A stretch of 64,000 nt of DNA from Roseateles toxinivorans. GTDB lineage: Bacteria; Pseudomonadota; Gammaproteobacteria; Burkholderiales; Burkholderiaceae_C. Shown here piece by piece: positions 54,859-63,725 of the stretch. The notes below the pieces were generated by a model. It was not told the origin of the DNA, made no database searches, and saw only the letters and a list, made by a program, of their open reading frames with translations. The DNA lies in contig NZ_SNXS01000016.1 in assembly GCF_004362525.1 (NCBI RefSeq), positions 1 through 64,000 of the forward strand, given 5' to 3'. The position numbers and the translations under genes are program-made. Every line of letters begins with the position of its first letter. The first letter of the stretch is position 1.

Positions 54859-56241
54859 TCAAGGTGCTGCAACTGCAGGCGACGGGTCCAGGCCATCGGC
54901 TCGACGATTCGACTCCACCAGCCGCGCGTAGTGGCGTTCGCTGATGAAGAGCAGCAAGACAGCCAACAGAAGCATCGCCAAGCTCACCAGCACCACGGCA
55001 TGCAGCAAGCCGGTAGGCGTGTCGGCGCCGAAGTGGTCTGACAGCATGCCCACGGCGACAGGCGCTCCGGCTCGCACCGGAAGGATCACGATCACAAAGA
55101 GTGCGATCGTGCGGCCGACGAACGACATCGGCGCGATGCCCTGCATCATGGTGGGCGCCTGGGCCGCGGCCACGACGAGGACGGCAATGGCTATCGCCGT
55201 CAATGCCAGCAGGACGGTCTGGTTCGGCGCCCAGGCCATCAGCACGATCACGGGGATCACCGCCAGGGAGCCGTTGCGAACCATGCGAAGGCCAGCCACG
55301 GGATCGGGTGGCCCCTTGGTGCGGGCCGCCCACCACAGACCCGCTGCGACGCCCACGGCGGTGGCGGCCATACTCGCGCTGCCGAAGGCCACACCGGCGG
55401 CGCCGACCTCGGTGCCGAAGCTGCGGCTGAGCACGGCCGGGATCCAGATCACCAAGGTGAACCAACCCATGTTCATGGCTCCGAGGGCGGTAAAGATCAA
55501 CACGATGGATCCGCCGTGGGAGCGCAGGAAGTCGACGTAGGTCTGTGGGGCGGCGATCGGTGAAGCGGGGGTCGATGGCGAAGTTGCCAACGTCGCGACT
55601 GCGGCAATCGGGCGCAGCCTGACCAGCAGCAGCATCACCGCCACGACGGGCCCGGCCAGCCCGGCGATGAAAAAGATCAAGCGCCACGATTCACCGGCAT
55701 CGCGCCAGGGCAGCGCAGCCCGGTTGGCAGATACCCATTCGTAGAGTGCGCCGCCCAGTGCCAGGGCGGCACCGCCGCTCAACACGATCGACGAGTAGAC
55801 CAATAGGTTGGCCATCGCCAGCCGACGCGCCGGCACCACCCGCGGCGTGACAGCGTAGATGATGGGAATCAGCGCGGCTTCGCCCACCGAAAGCACGACC
55901 ATCGCCCACATCAGGGCATCGAAGTTGGGTGCCAGGCCCGCGGCACAGGTCGCTGCGGACCACACCACCACGCAGCCGGCCAGCACCCAGCGCCGGTCCA
56001 GCCTGTCGGACAGCCAACCGATCGGAAACGCAGCCAGTGCGGCGGCCACCGCGATCACCGAGCCTTGCAGTTGACCGATATGCGAATCGGTGAGTTTCAA
56101 GTCGACACGCAATGGCTGCACCAACAGCGTCACTAGATAACTGGCGGCGATGCCCAACACCACGACGGCGCAAAGCACCACTAGGCCATAGACCCATAGC
56201 CAGGGCGGCGCAGTCGAGTTACGGGCGTTTGCTGTGTTCAC
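54859..56241 (-). CDS. MFS transporter
   Basis: 460-residue MFS protein with 12 predicted helices. Motif A region GWLSDRLDRRWVLAGCVVVW between helices 2 and 3, LSVGEAALIPIIYAVTPRVV in the first half, GRTIALFVIVILPVRAGAPV in the second. GTG start overlaps the upstream VOC gene stop (GTGA). It may import or export a pathway compound, possibly replacing the damaged transporter at 25348. Confidence 0.88.
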   Translation of the reverse strand: MNTANARNSTAPPWLWVYGLVVLCAVVVLGIAASYLVTLLVQPLRVDLKLTDSHIGQLQGSVIAVAAALAAFPIGWLSDRLDRRWVLAGCVVVWSAATCAAGLAPNFDALMWAMVVLSVGEAALIPIIYAVTPRVVPARRLAMANLLVYSSIVLSGGAALALGGALYEWVSANRAALPWRDAGESWRLIFFIAGLAGPVVAVMLLLVRLRPIAAVATLATSPSTPASPIAAPQTYVDFLRSHGGSIVLIFTALGAMNMGWFTLVIWIPAVLSRSFGTEVGAAGVAFGSASMAATAVGVAAGLWWAARTKGPPDPVAGLRMVRNGSLAVIPVIVLMAWAPNQTVLLALTAIAIAVLVVAAAQAPTMMQGIAPMSFVGRTIALFVIVILPVRAGAPVAVGMLSDHFGADTPTGLLHAVVLVSLAMLLLAVLLLFISERHYARLVESNRRADGLDPSPAVAAP

Positions 56242-57107
56242 AGGGACTTTCGGGGCAGTTGGCTGAACTCGGTGACCACGCCGCAGGCGTGCTCGGCCGC
56301 CACCGTAATGACGCCGACCGCTTCAGTGAAGGGCGTGCCGGTGCTGAGCAGTGCAGCCCGGCAGACGTCCAGGCTGGCCACGCCGTAGCGGATGCCCACG
56401 CCACGGACAGCCAGGCCGCTGCGGGCTGGTGTGTGTTGCCCATAGCGTGCATGCAGGGCTTCGTGCGTGAAGACTTCGAAGCGCTCACCGCGCGGCGTCT
56501 TGTAGATCAGGCTGGATGCGCCGCGCTCGGCGGGCGCCGCTCCGAACAAATCGGTGAAATACGGTTCGTCGGCCCGCAGATCGTCGCTGGCGTATGTCAG
56601 CGACAGCGTGGTCATGGCGGTGTTCGGGTGGCTCTGCCAGGGCTCGAACCAGATGACGTGGGGCTTGCCGTGGGCGGCGTAGAACAGCGTCGAGGTCAGC
56701 CTCGGTTCGTCGCGCCAAACGTAGAAGCAGTCGCTGGCGGTTTCGTCGAGCGAGCCGTCAGGCATCGTCACCTGGCGCCGCGCGCTGAGGATCTCGCCGC
56801 AGGCGTGGCGCTTGGCCAGCAAGGCGTCCCGGTCGGGCTTCAGATCGGTTGACGTCAGGCAGTTGATGTAGAAGCCGTCACCCGCGGCGCGGCGGCTCGC
56901 GAAGCGCTGCTTCAGCGGCTCGAACGAACACTGATCCAGATCGCCCAGCAACTCGAGGTAGGTGTCGTGCAGCTGGATGATGTGGTTGGCCGTGCCGATG
57001 GCCGCGTGGCGGGCCTTGGGCATCACCGAAAAGCCCAGCCGGCGGTAAGCCTGCTGCGCGGCGGCCAGGTCTTCGACGGTGACGACGAAGTGATCGAGAT
57101 TGCGCAT
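56238..57107 (-). CDS. VOC/glyoxalase-like domain protein, copy 1
   Basis: 289 residues. N-terminal VOC domain (RNLDHFVVTVEDLAAAQQAY, SVMPKARHAAIGTANHIIQL, HDTYLELLGDLDQ) and a weaker C-terminal repeat. VOC metalloenzymes do isomerase, lyase or dioxygenase chemistry; which one is unknown. AGGA 7 nt upstream of the ATG at 57107. A paralogue lies at 60748, and both sit in the same operon next to alpha/beta hydrolases. Confidence 0.88.
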   Translation of the reverse strand: MRNLDHFVVTVEDLAAAQQAYRRLGFSVMPKARHAAIGTANHIIQLHDTYLELLGDLDQCSFEPLKQRFASRRAAGDGFYINCLTSTDLKPDRDALLAKRHACGEILSARRQVTMPDGSLDETASDCFYVWRDEPRLTSTLFYAAHGKPHVIWFEPWQSHPNTAMTTLSLTYASDDLRADEPYFTDLFGAAPAERGASSLIYKTPRGERFEVFTHEALHARYGQHTPARSGLAVRGVGIRYGVASLDVCRAALLSTGTPFTEAVGVITVAAEHACGVVTEFSQLPRKSL

Positions 57108-57119
57108 GGTCAATCGTCC

Positions 57120-58460
57120 TCAGTAGCCAAACACAGAGTGGTAGTGCGCCACCATCGCATCCCAGGACTGGCGGCTGGTGCGTGCCGTGCCGGCCGGTGT
57201 GCCGCCGCAGGCCAGGAAGATGCCCAGCAGCGAATGCAGCACCGCCGGTGTGAAGGTGGTGACAGTGTTCGGAAACGGTGTGATGTGCCCGGTTTCTTTC
57301 AGGCACAGATGGCGGTAGGGATGTTTGAAGGCTTTGGCCCGCAGGCGGTTGACGATGAGGTCTGATCCCCAGGCGCTGGGCCACATCTGGTCGTCCACGC
57401 CGCTGATCAACAGCACGGGACCGCCCGCGCGTTCTACCGGCAAGGGGTTGGCGCGGGTTTCGGGCTCTTCCAAGGTTTTGCGGTACTCAGGCGTCAGCGC
57501 ATAGCCCTTGGGTTCAGCCAGGCCGATGCGGCGCATGCGGTCCCAATCGGGGTCGTCGCCGGCGCCGCAGTGCGGAATCGGCTCGCCACGGAAAGTGAAG
57601 CTCGGGCCACCGAAGCCCTTGTCCGGGTCCCAGCCGACGCTGGTGGTGTACATCGGCACGATGCCGATCACGCCCTGAACGTACTCGGGCAGGAACGAGG
57701 CCAGCGCCATCACCAGCTCGCCGCCCCGCGACGCACCCTGAATGGCGATGGTTTCGGCGCCGAGCGCCTGCTGCGCCCACTGGAAGCCTTCTTCGAAGTA
57801 CTCGAGCGGAATCGCGGCAATGAACTTGGGCAGGTCGTCGTAAGCAAAGTAGGCGAGGCAGACCACGTCGTAGCCGAGCGAGGCCAGCACCGGGGCGTAG
57901 CCAAGCTCCAGGCCACCGCCCGAACCGGTGAACGTGAAGATGCAGCCGCGCTTGCGGCCATCAGGCAGGCGGCGCTCTTTCCAACGGAACACCTGTCCGC
58001 GCAGCCGACCATCGCGCAGTGGCACTTGCTCGATGCCTTCGGCCAGCCGACGCAGGCTGAGCGTGGTGCTTGCGCGCAACTGGCCATCGGTCGACGCGCT
58101 CAGCTCGAAGACATGCGGCTTGACCGGGTCGATTTGCGGCGAGCCGAGCTTGTGTGCCTTCTCGGTGGCGTCGATCATGAACTGGCGATCGGTGTCACTG
58201 GGCGGCCGCATGGACCACAGCAGGCCGGCTGCGTCGACACCTTCATAGGTGCCGTGTTCGCTCGGTGCAGTGGCCAGGTCGATCTCGCCTTGGGCATCGG
58301 CAACGAAGTGGCCGTGGGCCGCCCAGGTCACGCCGGCATCGTCCACCAGCGTGCTCGTGATGCGGACGGTTTCTCCGGGCGCAAAGCCGGCTGCAGTGAT
58401 GGCGATCGCGGTGGGCTGCAGTGCGTCGCTAGGTGTGGCGGTGAGGGTGGCGCGGGTCAC
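57120..58460 (-). CDS. BAAT-type acyl-CoA thioesterase/acyltransferase-like hydrolase, copy 1
   Basis: 446-residue alpha/beta hydrolase with an N-terminal beta domain (GFAPGETVRITSTLVDDAGV) and a C-terminal hydrolase domain, as in acyl-CoA thioesterase/bile acid-CoA:amino acid acyltransferases. Nucleophile Ser in AIQGASRGGELV, Asp region SGVDDQMWPS, His in KETGHITPFPN. GTG at 58460 (GTGA overlap) with AAAGGA upstream is the start. Such enzymes hydrolyse or transfer acyl groups between CoA and amino acids, so it may release or form acyl-amino acid bonds. Confidence 0.9.
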   Translation of the reverse strand: MTRATLTATPSDALQPTAIAITAAGFAPGETVRITSTLVDDAGVTWAAHGHFVADAQGEIDLATAPSEHGTYEGVDAAGLLWSMRPPSDTDRQFMIDATEKAHKLGSPQIDPVKPHVFELSASTDGQLRASTTLSLRRLAEGIEQVPLRDGRLRGQVFRWKERRLPDGRKRGCIFTFTGSGGGLELGYAPVLASLGYDVVCLAYFAYDDLPKFIAAIPLEYFEEGFQWAQQALGAETIAIQGASRGGELVMALASFLPEYVQGVIGIVPMYTTSVGWDPDKGFGGPSFTFRGEPIPHCGAGDDPDWDRMRRIGLAEPKGYALTPEYRKTLEEPETRANPLPVERAGGPVLLISGVDDQMWPSAWGSDLIVNRLRAKAFKHPYRHLCLKETGHITPFPNTVTTFTPAVLHSLLGIFLACGGTPAGTARTSRQSWDAMVAHYHSVFGY

Positions 58461-59815
58461 GAAGGCTGTCCTTTGATTGCGGGCTCGCCAAACACAATGC
58501 GGTAGTGCTCGACCATTGCGTCCCAGGTTTTCCGGCTGGCCAGCGCCGTACCGGCCGGCGAACCGCCACAGGCCAGGAACACGTTGGCCAATGAGTGAAA
58601 GACGGCGCGCGACAAGCTCGTCACGGTGTTGGGCGTTGGCGTGAGGTGACCTGTGTCGTCCAGGGCCAGATGGCGATAGGGGTGCGCAAAGCCCTTGGCG
58701 CGAAGGCGGTCGACGACGCGATCGCTGCCCCAACTGCAAGGCCACATCTGGTCGTCCTTGCCCGAGATCAGCAGCAGCGGGCCTCCCGCAAGTTCCACCG
58801 GCAATGCGGCGTTGGCGCGCACCTCGGGCCGGTCCAGGTCGGCGCGGTAGCCGGGTGTGGCGGGGTAGCCGTAGGGCGCCTCATCGCCCAGGCGCTTCAT
58901 GTCCACCAGCGAGCGCAGGTTGTTAGACGGCGCAAAGGGGATGTCCTGGCCGCGAAACGTCCAGCTTGGGCCGGCGACACCTTGCGCTGGATCCCAGCCC
59001 GCGCTGGAGGTGTACATCGGCACGATGGCGATCGCACCCTTCACGTATTCAGGCAGGTACGAAGCCAGCACCAACGTGAGCTCACCGCCGCGCGACGCTC
59101 CCTGGATGGCGATGCGCGTCGGTCTCAGCTCGCGCTGCATCCACTGGAATCCTTCTTCGAAGTACTCAAGCGGGATGGAGGCGATGCCCCTCGGCAGGTC
59201 TTCGTAGGCGAAGTAGGCCAGGCTCAGCACGTCGTAGCCGAGCGACGCCAGCAGCGGTGCGTAGCCCATTTCCACACCGCCACCCGAGCCGGTGAGGCTC
59301 ATGATGGCGCCGCGTGGGCGGCTGCGGTCCTTCCAGCGCAGCACCGTACCGCGCAGCCGTCCGTCGCGCACCGGCAGCAGCTCGATCCCGTCGACGAGCC
59401 GGGTCAAACGCACCGTGGCGCGGGCGCGCAGCGTGTTACCCGTGTGGGCCGTGAGCTCCACATTGATCGTCTTGACGGGATCGAAGTGCGGCACGCCCAT
59501 CTTGTGCGAACGTTCTGTCGCCTGGATCATGAAGTTGCGGTCCGCCAACGGCGACGGCAGCATCGACCAGAACAGGCCTGTCGGGTCGATGCCTGCGTAG
59601 GTGCCCTGTTCGCTCGGTGCGGAGTCAAGGTCGATCGCGCCGTTGCTGTCTGCCACGAAGTCACCGTGAGCGGCCCAGGTGACGCCGGCATCGTCGACCA
59701 GCCTTGAACCGATGCGGACCGATTCGCCGGGCGCAAACCCAGCCGCAGCAATGCGAATCGGTGTCGGTTGGAGGGCTTCGGGCGGTGTTACGTGGAGGCT
59801 GGCTGTTGTGTTCAT
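58457..59815 (-). CDS. BAAT-type acyl-CoA thioesterase/acyltransferase-like hydrolase, copy 2
   Basis: 452 residues, tandem paralogue of the next gene downstream. N-terminal domain GFAPGESVRIGSRLVDDAGV, nucleophile in AIQGASRGGELT, Asp region SGKDDQMWPC, His in DDTGHLTPTPN. Ser rather than Cys at the nucleophile position fits a hydrolase or thioesterase rather than a Cys-type acyltransferase, though both occur in the family. ATG at 59815 follows the upstream esterase stop by 24 bp. Confidence 0.9.
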   Translation of the reverse strand: MNTTASLHVTPPEALQPTPIRIAAAGFAPGESVRIGSRLVDDAGVTWAAHGDFVADSNGAIDLDSAPSEQGTYAGIDPTGLFWSMLPSPLADRNFMIQATERSHKMGVPHFDPVKTINVELTAHTGNTLRARATVRLTRLVDGIELLPVRDGRLRGTVLRWKDRSRPRGAIMSLTGSGGGVEMGYAPLLASLGYDVLSLAYFAYEDLPRGIASIPLEYFEEGFQWMQRELRPTRIAIQGASRGGELTLVLASYLPEYVKGAIAIVPMYTSSAGWDPAQGVAGPSWTFRGQDIPFAPSNNLRSLVDMKRLGDEAPYGYPATPGYRADLDRPEVRANAALPVELAGGPLLLISGKDDQMWPCSWGSDRVVDRLRAKGFAHPYRHLALDDTGHLTPTPNTVTSLSRAVFHSLANVFLACGGSPAGTALASRKTWDAMVEHYRIVFGEPAIKGQPS

Positions 59816-59838
59816 GTGGGACTCGGGTTGATTCCGGT

Positions 59839-60729
59839 TCAGGCCACGCCGTGCAACCAACGTAGACCCTGGCTCAGGGCCACGAAGGGAGCCGAGCTGT
59901 GGTTCTCGTTGGGGAAGACCGCGCTGGTGACCCGGCAGCCGGCGCGTTGCCCTATCAATGTGGCCATACGCTGCGAGTCGGCCACAATGTCAGGGATGCC
60001 ACCCATGACGCCGAAGTACTGCTTCCAGACCGGCGTGTCGAGCACCGCTGCCCAAGCCTTGGCGAATCCCTCGGGTGTCTCTTCGTCTCCGGCGGCGATG
60101 TACACCGAGACATCGATCGGTTCAGCCTCACGCACGAAACGCTCTGCGCGGTCGAACATAAAGGGCTTCCTCCACCATAGCGACGAACCCACCGCAAAGT
60201 AGCGCCTGAAGCGCTGGGGGTCGCTCAGCAGGGCGTGCAGGGTGAACAGGCCACCGAGCGAGTGGCCGGACAGGGTCCACTGCTCCGGGTCGATGCCGCA
60301 CTCGACTTCGAGGGCCGGCTTGAGTTCGTTGTTCAGGAAGGCCAGAAAGCGATCGGCCTGGCCCGACGGTGGCGCTGGCGTACCGAGAATCTCGCCGTAC
60401 GGCGCATCCCACTCGGGCCAGGCGACGGGCGTGAGCTCCGTGTTGCGTGCCACCATGGCTGGCACGGCGGAGTCGAGCACATAGCCCACCGAAACCAGCG
60501 CCGCCGGCGGCAGGTTGCCCGACATCTCCAAAAAGCTGGCGAGCTGAAACGCAGTGCCGCACGCGTAGTTACCGTCCAGTGTGAGCAGACCATGCAACGG
60601 GCCGTCGGGTCTGCGCATGGCCGGCAGCGTCACCGTGACCAGGAAGCGGTAGCCAATGTGGTCCGGCTGCACGGTCCAGACCTCGGTGCGAAGCAAGGTG
60701 TTGCTCTTCTCGCGGGAAATGATCTTCAT
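59839..60729 (-). CDS. Alpha/beta hydrolase, esterase (IroE/Fes-like)
   Basis: 296-residue alpha/beta hydrolase of the putative-esterase/IroE type. SGHSLGGLFTLHALL carries the nucleophilic Ser; YIAAGDEETPEG the acid region; FPNENHSSAPFVAL the catalytic His. These enzymes cleave enterobactin-type lactones and other peptidyl esters. It fits a role in opening an ester or lactone bond of a depsipeptide-like substrate, but this is inferred. No signal peptide. Confidence 0.85.
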   Translation of the reverse strand: MKIISREKSNTLLRTEVWTVQPDHIGYRFLVTVTLPAMRRPDGPLHGLLTLDGNYACGTAFQLASFLEMSGNLPPAALVSVGYVLDSAVPAMVARNTELTPVAWPEWDAPYGEILGTPAPPSGQADRFLAFLNNELKPALEVECGIDPEQWTLSGHSLGGLFTLHALLSDPQRFRRYFAVGSSLWWRKPFMFDRAERFVREAEPIDVSVYIAAGDEETPEGFAKAWAAVLDTPVWKQYFGVMGGIPDIVADSQRMATLIGQRAGCRVTSAVFPNENHSSAPFVALSQGLRWLHGVA

Positions 60730-60747
60730 GCTGGAGACGCCTCTTGT

Positions 60748-61611
60748 TCAGCAGTTGATGGGCTCGAACACGGTGCTCACGCCGCAGGCCTCGTCGGCCG
60801 CGACGATCAAGCCTTGGCCGAAGGCCGAATGACCGACGTTGTGGCTCTTCAGGTGCGCGGCACAGGCGTCGATGGATGCGGTCGAGTAGTGCAATGCGAT
60901 TGGCAAGCCGCCCAAGCCACCCAGGCCCGCACTGGGCAGGTGCTTGCCATAGCGCTCGGTAGCGCGTGCGATCGTCGTCACTTCGGTCACCTCGCCGCGT
61001 GGCCCGACGAAGGAAAACCCGTCGGGCCCGGTGCTGGTCGGCGCGCCTTCGTACACCGTCGTGAAGTAGGCCAGGTCCTTGGCCGGGTCGTCGGACATGT
61101 ACACGAGCCGCGTCACGTCACACACGGTGTTGGCGTGGTGCGTGTAGGCCTCGATGAAGATCGTCTCGGGCTTTTCGTGCACCGAATGGAACAGCGACAT
61201 GTAGCGGTGCTCTTCACGCCAGAAGTAGAACGACGAGCTTGCGGTGTAGTCGGGCGTGCCGTCGGGCCGCACGATCTTGCGGCGCGCGCTCAGAATGGGG
61301 TAGGTGGTCAGGCCCGCAGCCTTGAGGCGTTCGGTGTCGGCCTCCAGGCTATTGCTTTGCAGGCTGACATTGGCCAGGCCCTGTCCGGCCGCCAGGCGCG
61401 GGCGGTATTGCGCATTGATCGCGGGCGGCGCGTCGCCAAGGAAGAACAGCTCCAGATAAGTGTTCTTCAGGTGGATCACCGAGTTGGCCGAGCCGATGGC
61501 CTCGTGCTTGGCGATGGGCCGCACGTGAAAGCCGAGCTGCGCGTAGGTGGCCACGGCGGGCTCCAGCGGCTCAACGAGGATGAGGAAGTGATCTAGGGTT
61601 CTCACGGGCAT
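60748..61611 (-). CDS. VOC/glyoxalase-like domain protein, copy 2
   Basis: 287 residues, paralogue of the 56238-57107 product. RTLDHFLILVEPLEPAVATY, RPIAKHEAIGSANSVIHLKN and TYLELFFLGDAPP align with the first copy. The longer open frame upstream (to 62427) lies antisense-like inside the amidohydrolase gene and is not used; ATG at 61611 gives the paralogue-like N-terminus. Confidence 0.88.
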   Translation of the reverse strand: MPVRTLDHFLILVEPLEPAVATYAQLGFHVRPIAKHEAIGSANSVIHLKNTYLELFFLGDAPPAINAQYRPRLAAGQGLANVSLQSNSLEADTERLKAAGLTTYPILSARRKIVRPDGTPDYTASSSFYFWREEHRYMSLFHSVHEKPETIFIEAYTHHANTVCDVTRLVYMSDDPAKDLAYFTTVYEGAPTSTGPDGFSFVGPRGEVTEVTTIARATERYGKHLPSAGLGGLGGLPIALHYSTASIDACAAHLKSHNVGHSAFGQGLIVAADEACGVSTVFEPINC

Positions 61612-61640
61612 GGCTGGGGTCTCGTTGCGCAGCGGTTCGG

Positions 61641-63260
61641 TCAGGTCAGCTTGGGCATTTGCAGCACCACCGGTGGCATCGCTGCATAGGCAGCCTTGAT
61701 GCGTGCAAAGCCGTCGCGCAGGGCGGGCTCGCGCAGCAGGTGCTGGCCCGCGAGCACGCTTTGGATGCGCCGCGTGGCGTGGATGTCTTGCAGAGGATCG
61801 GCGTCCAGCAGCAGCAGGTCGGCGCGGCCCCCGACGCTGACCGTGCCGTCGGCTGCGCCTTCGCCGTGGTACTGGGCGGCCAGGCGCGTGCTGTTGTGAA
61901 GCGCCTCGTGAGGCACCAGCCCGCAGTGCTGCGTCAGGCGCACCAGCTCTTCGTGCAGCGAATGCCCGGCCACCAAGGTCGGGTTGGGGTAGTCGGTTCC
62001 CGTGAGTACACGCACGCCCGCGCGGTGAGCGGCGGCAATGCTCTGGCAGCTCAATGCGTAGGTTTCGTCGTACAGATACTGCTTGTCCGGGTTGTTGCGG
62101 TACATGGCCAACAACGGGCTGTCCGGGGCGAGCAGCGCTTTGTGTAACGTGCTCATGTGGTCCCAATCGGGCGCGTCCATCGGGAGGCGCCCGCCGATCA
62201 CTTCGATGCGGTGCGAGACGGCCGCAGTGCCGTGCAGCCAGGTACCGTGCTCGGCCATCAGGCGCACCAGGCGTTCGCGCCGCGCCGCGTCGCGCCGCTC
62301 GGGGCCGCGTTCGTTGTAGAAAAGCTCGGCCACATGCGCGATGCCCTGCTGGCCACGTCGGATGGCGGCCTCCACACCCACGGCGATGGGCACATGGCCC
62401 ATCACGCGCACGCCGCGGCGCTGGCACACCTCCATCAAGCCTTCATAGCCCTCGGCCGGCAAGTTGCTGTAGGGCTTGGCAAAATCGAAGCCCATGTCGG
62501 CAAGCTGTTCTCCCGCGCGGCGCCCACCTTCGAGATCGCCCACGCCGTAAGTCATCAGCGGCGAGTGGATGATCGGTGCGCCGTCGACGATGGGGCTGCC
62601 TACCGTCATCGTCGGGCCGACCAGGGTGCCGGATTTGACGCCGTCGCGCATCCAAAGGGCATCGGGGCAGCCCGCCATGACTTCGATTCGCGTTATGCCG
62701 CAGGCCAGCAACTCGAAAAGCTGCAGTTCGTAGGGCAGCACGAGCTGGCTGCCGTCGCCGCCGTCCCGGACCATCCCGGCAAAGGCTTGCGCCCAGCCCG
62801 CAACCATCGGATGGGCGTGGATGTCCGACAGGCCGGGCATCAGAGTGCGGCCAGTAGCGTCAACCACCACGGCATCAGCGGGCAGCGACGAGCCTGTGGG
62901 CTGCACGGCCTCGATGCGGGCGTTGCGCACGACCACGTCGTGCGCGGTCAGCACGTCGGTGCCCAGCATCGTGATCACACGCGCATTGCGGAACACAAGC
63001 GCGCGGTCGCGGTCGATCTTCTCATACAGCCCGGCCGTGAGAGAAGCATCTGCCCGGCACAGGCTGCTGCGCTCTTTGGGGGTGATGTCGGCCAACGAGG
63101 GCGGTGGCCCGCTGGGCGCACCGGCAGCGGCAAGCCGCGGCGAGCGGTCAGGCGAAAACGCACCGCTCATGAAGTGCAGCGGGCAGCACCAGCGGCTCCA
63201 GCGCTGTGGCGCACGGGTGCCCTCGCTCAGGGTGGGGGTGGCAGCAAGAATTGGATTCAT
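61641..63260 (-). CDS. Amidohydrolase, copy 2
   Basis: 539-residue amidohydrolase. After an atypical ~90-residue N-terminus come RNARVITMLGTDVLTAHDVV, HxH in GLSDIHAHPMVAG, FAKPYSNLPAEGYEGL (Lys is replaced by the FAKPY Lys), MGHVPIAVG, AHVAELF and Asp in VLTGTDYPNPTLVAG. GAGGT lies 8 nt before the ATG at 63260; an internal ATG at 63170 is an alternative. Probably hydrolyses an amide or cyclic amide. Confidence 0.88.
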   Translation of the reverse strand: MNPILAATPTLSEGTRAPQRWSRWCCPLHFMSGAFSPDRSPRLAAAGAPSGPPPSLADITPKERSSLCRADASLTAGLYEKIDRDRALVFRNARVITMLGTDVLTAHDVVVRNARIEAVQPTGSSLPADAVVVDATGRTLMPGLSDIHAHPMVAGWAQAFAGMVRDGGDGSQLVLPYELQLFELLACGITRIEVMAGCPDALWMRDGVKSGTLVGPTMTVGSPIVDGAPIIHSPLMTYGVGDLEGGRRAGEQLADMGFDFAKPYSNLPAEGYEGLMEVCQRRGVRVMGHVPIAVGVEAAIRRGQQGIAHVAELFYNERGPERRDAARRERLVRLMAEHGTWLHGTAAVSHRIEVIGGRLPMDAPDWDHMSTLHKALLAPDSPLLAMYRNNPDKQYLYDETYALSCQSIAAAHRAGVRVLTGTDYPNPTLVAGHSLHEELVRLTQHCGLVPHEALHNSTRLAAQYHGEGAADGTVSVGGRADLLLLDADPLQDIHATRRIQSVLAGQHLLREPALRDGFARIKAAYAAMPPVVLQMPKLT

Positions 63261-63269
63261 TTCATGACC

Positions 63270-63725
63270 TCATGGAACAGCGACAACCGCCTCGACTTCG
63301 ACCACCATCTCCGGCGCGAACAACCCGGCCACCTGGAGCGCCAGGCTGGCCGGCCGGTGCTCGCCGAAGAAGCGCTTGCGCACGGGCCCCATTGCGGCCA
63401 GCAAGCGCATGTCGGTGACGTAGACGGTGAGCTTCACAACGTCTTGCAGCGCTGCTCCGCTGGCCTCGCACACCGCCTGGATGTTCTTCAGTACCTGCTC
63501 CATCTGCGCCGCGGGGTCGCCCACGCCGACCATGCGGCCTTCGCGGTCGAGCGCCACCTGACCGGCGACGAACAGCAGGTTGCCGGCAGCCACCTTCATG
63601 CCATTGGAATAGCTGTTGTTGATGGGTGCCGCCATCGTGGGCGGGTTGACCAGGCTGATGCGAGGGTTGCTCATGGCGGGTTCGGCAGAGTGCTGCGGGG
63701 GCTGGTCCTGGGCTGCGCCGCTCAT
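63270..63725 (-). CDS. Rid-family (YjgF/YER057c/UK114) protein, non-canonical
   Basis: 151 residues; the Rid fold (NNSYSNGMKVAAGNLLFVAG, AAQMEQVLKNIQAVCEASGA, VVKLTVYVTDMRLLAAMG) is clear. The substrate-binding Arg of RidA (P-A-R-S/T) is replaced: RPASLALQVAGL has Ser. It is therefore unlikely to be a classical 2-iminobutanoate deaminase and may belong to another Rid subgroup. ATG at 63725 overlaps the upstream amidohydrolase stop; an internal ATG at 63674 is a possible shorter start. Confidence 0.87.
   Translation of the reverse strand: MSGAAQDQPPQHSAEPAMSNPRISLVNPPTMAAPINNSYSNGMKVAAGNLLFVAGQVALDREGRMVGVGDPAAQMEQVLKNIQAVCEASGAALQDVVKLTVYVTDMRLLAAMGPVRKRFFGEHRPASLALQVAGLFAPEMVVEVEAVVAVP

Noticed and set aside
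60748-62427. VOC copy 2 as a 559-residue protein
   Set aside because: The upstream half lies within the amidohydrolase coding region and is low complexity; the ATG at 61611 gives a normal VOC protein.
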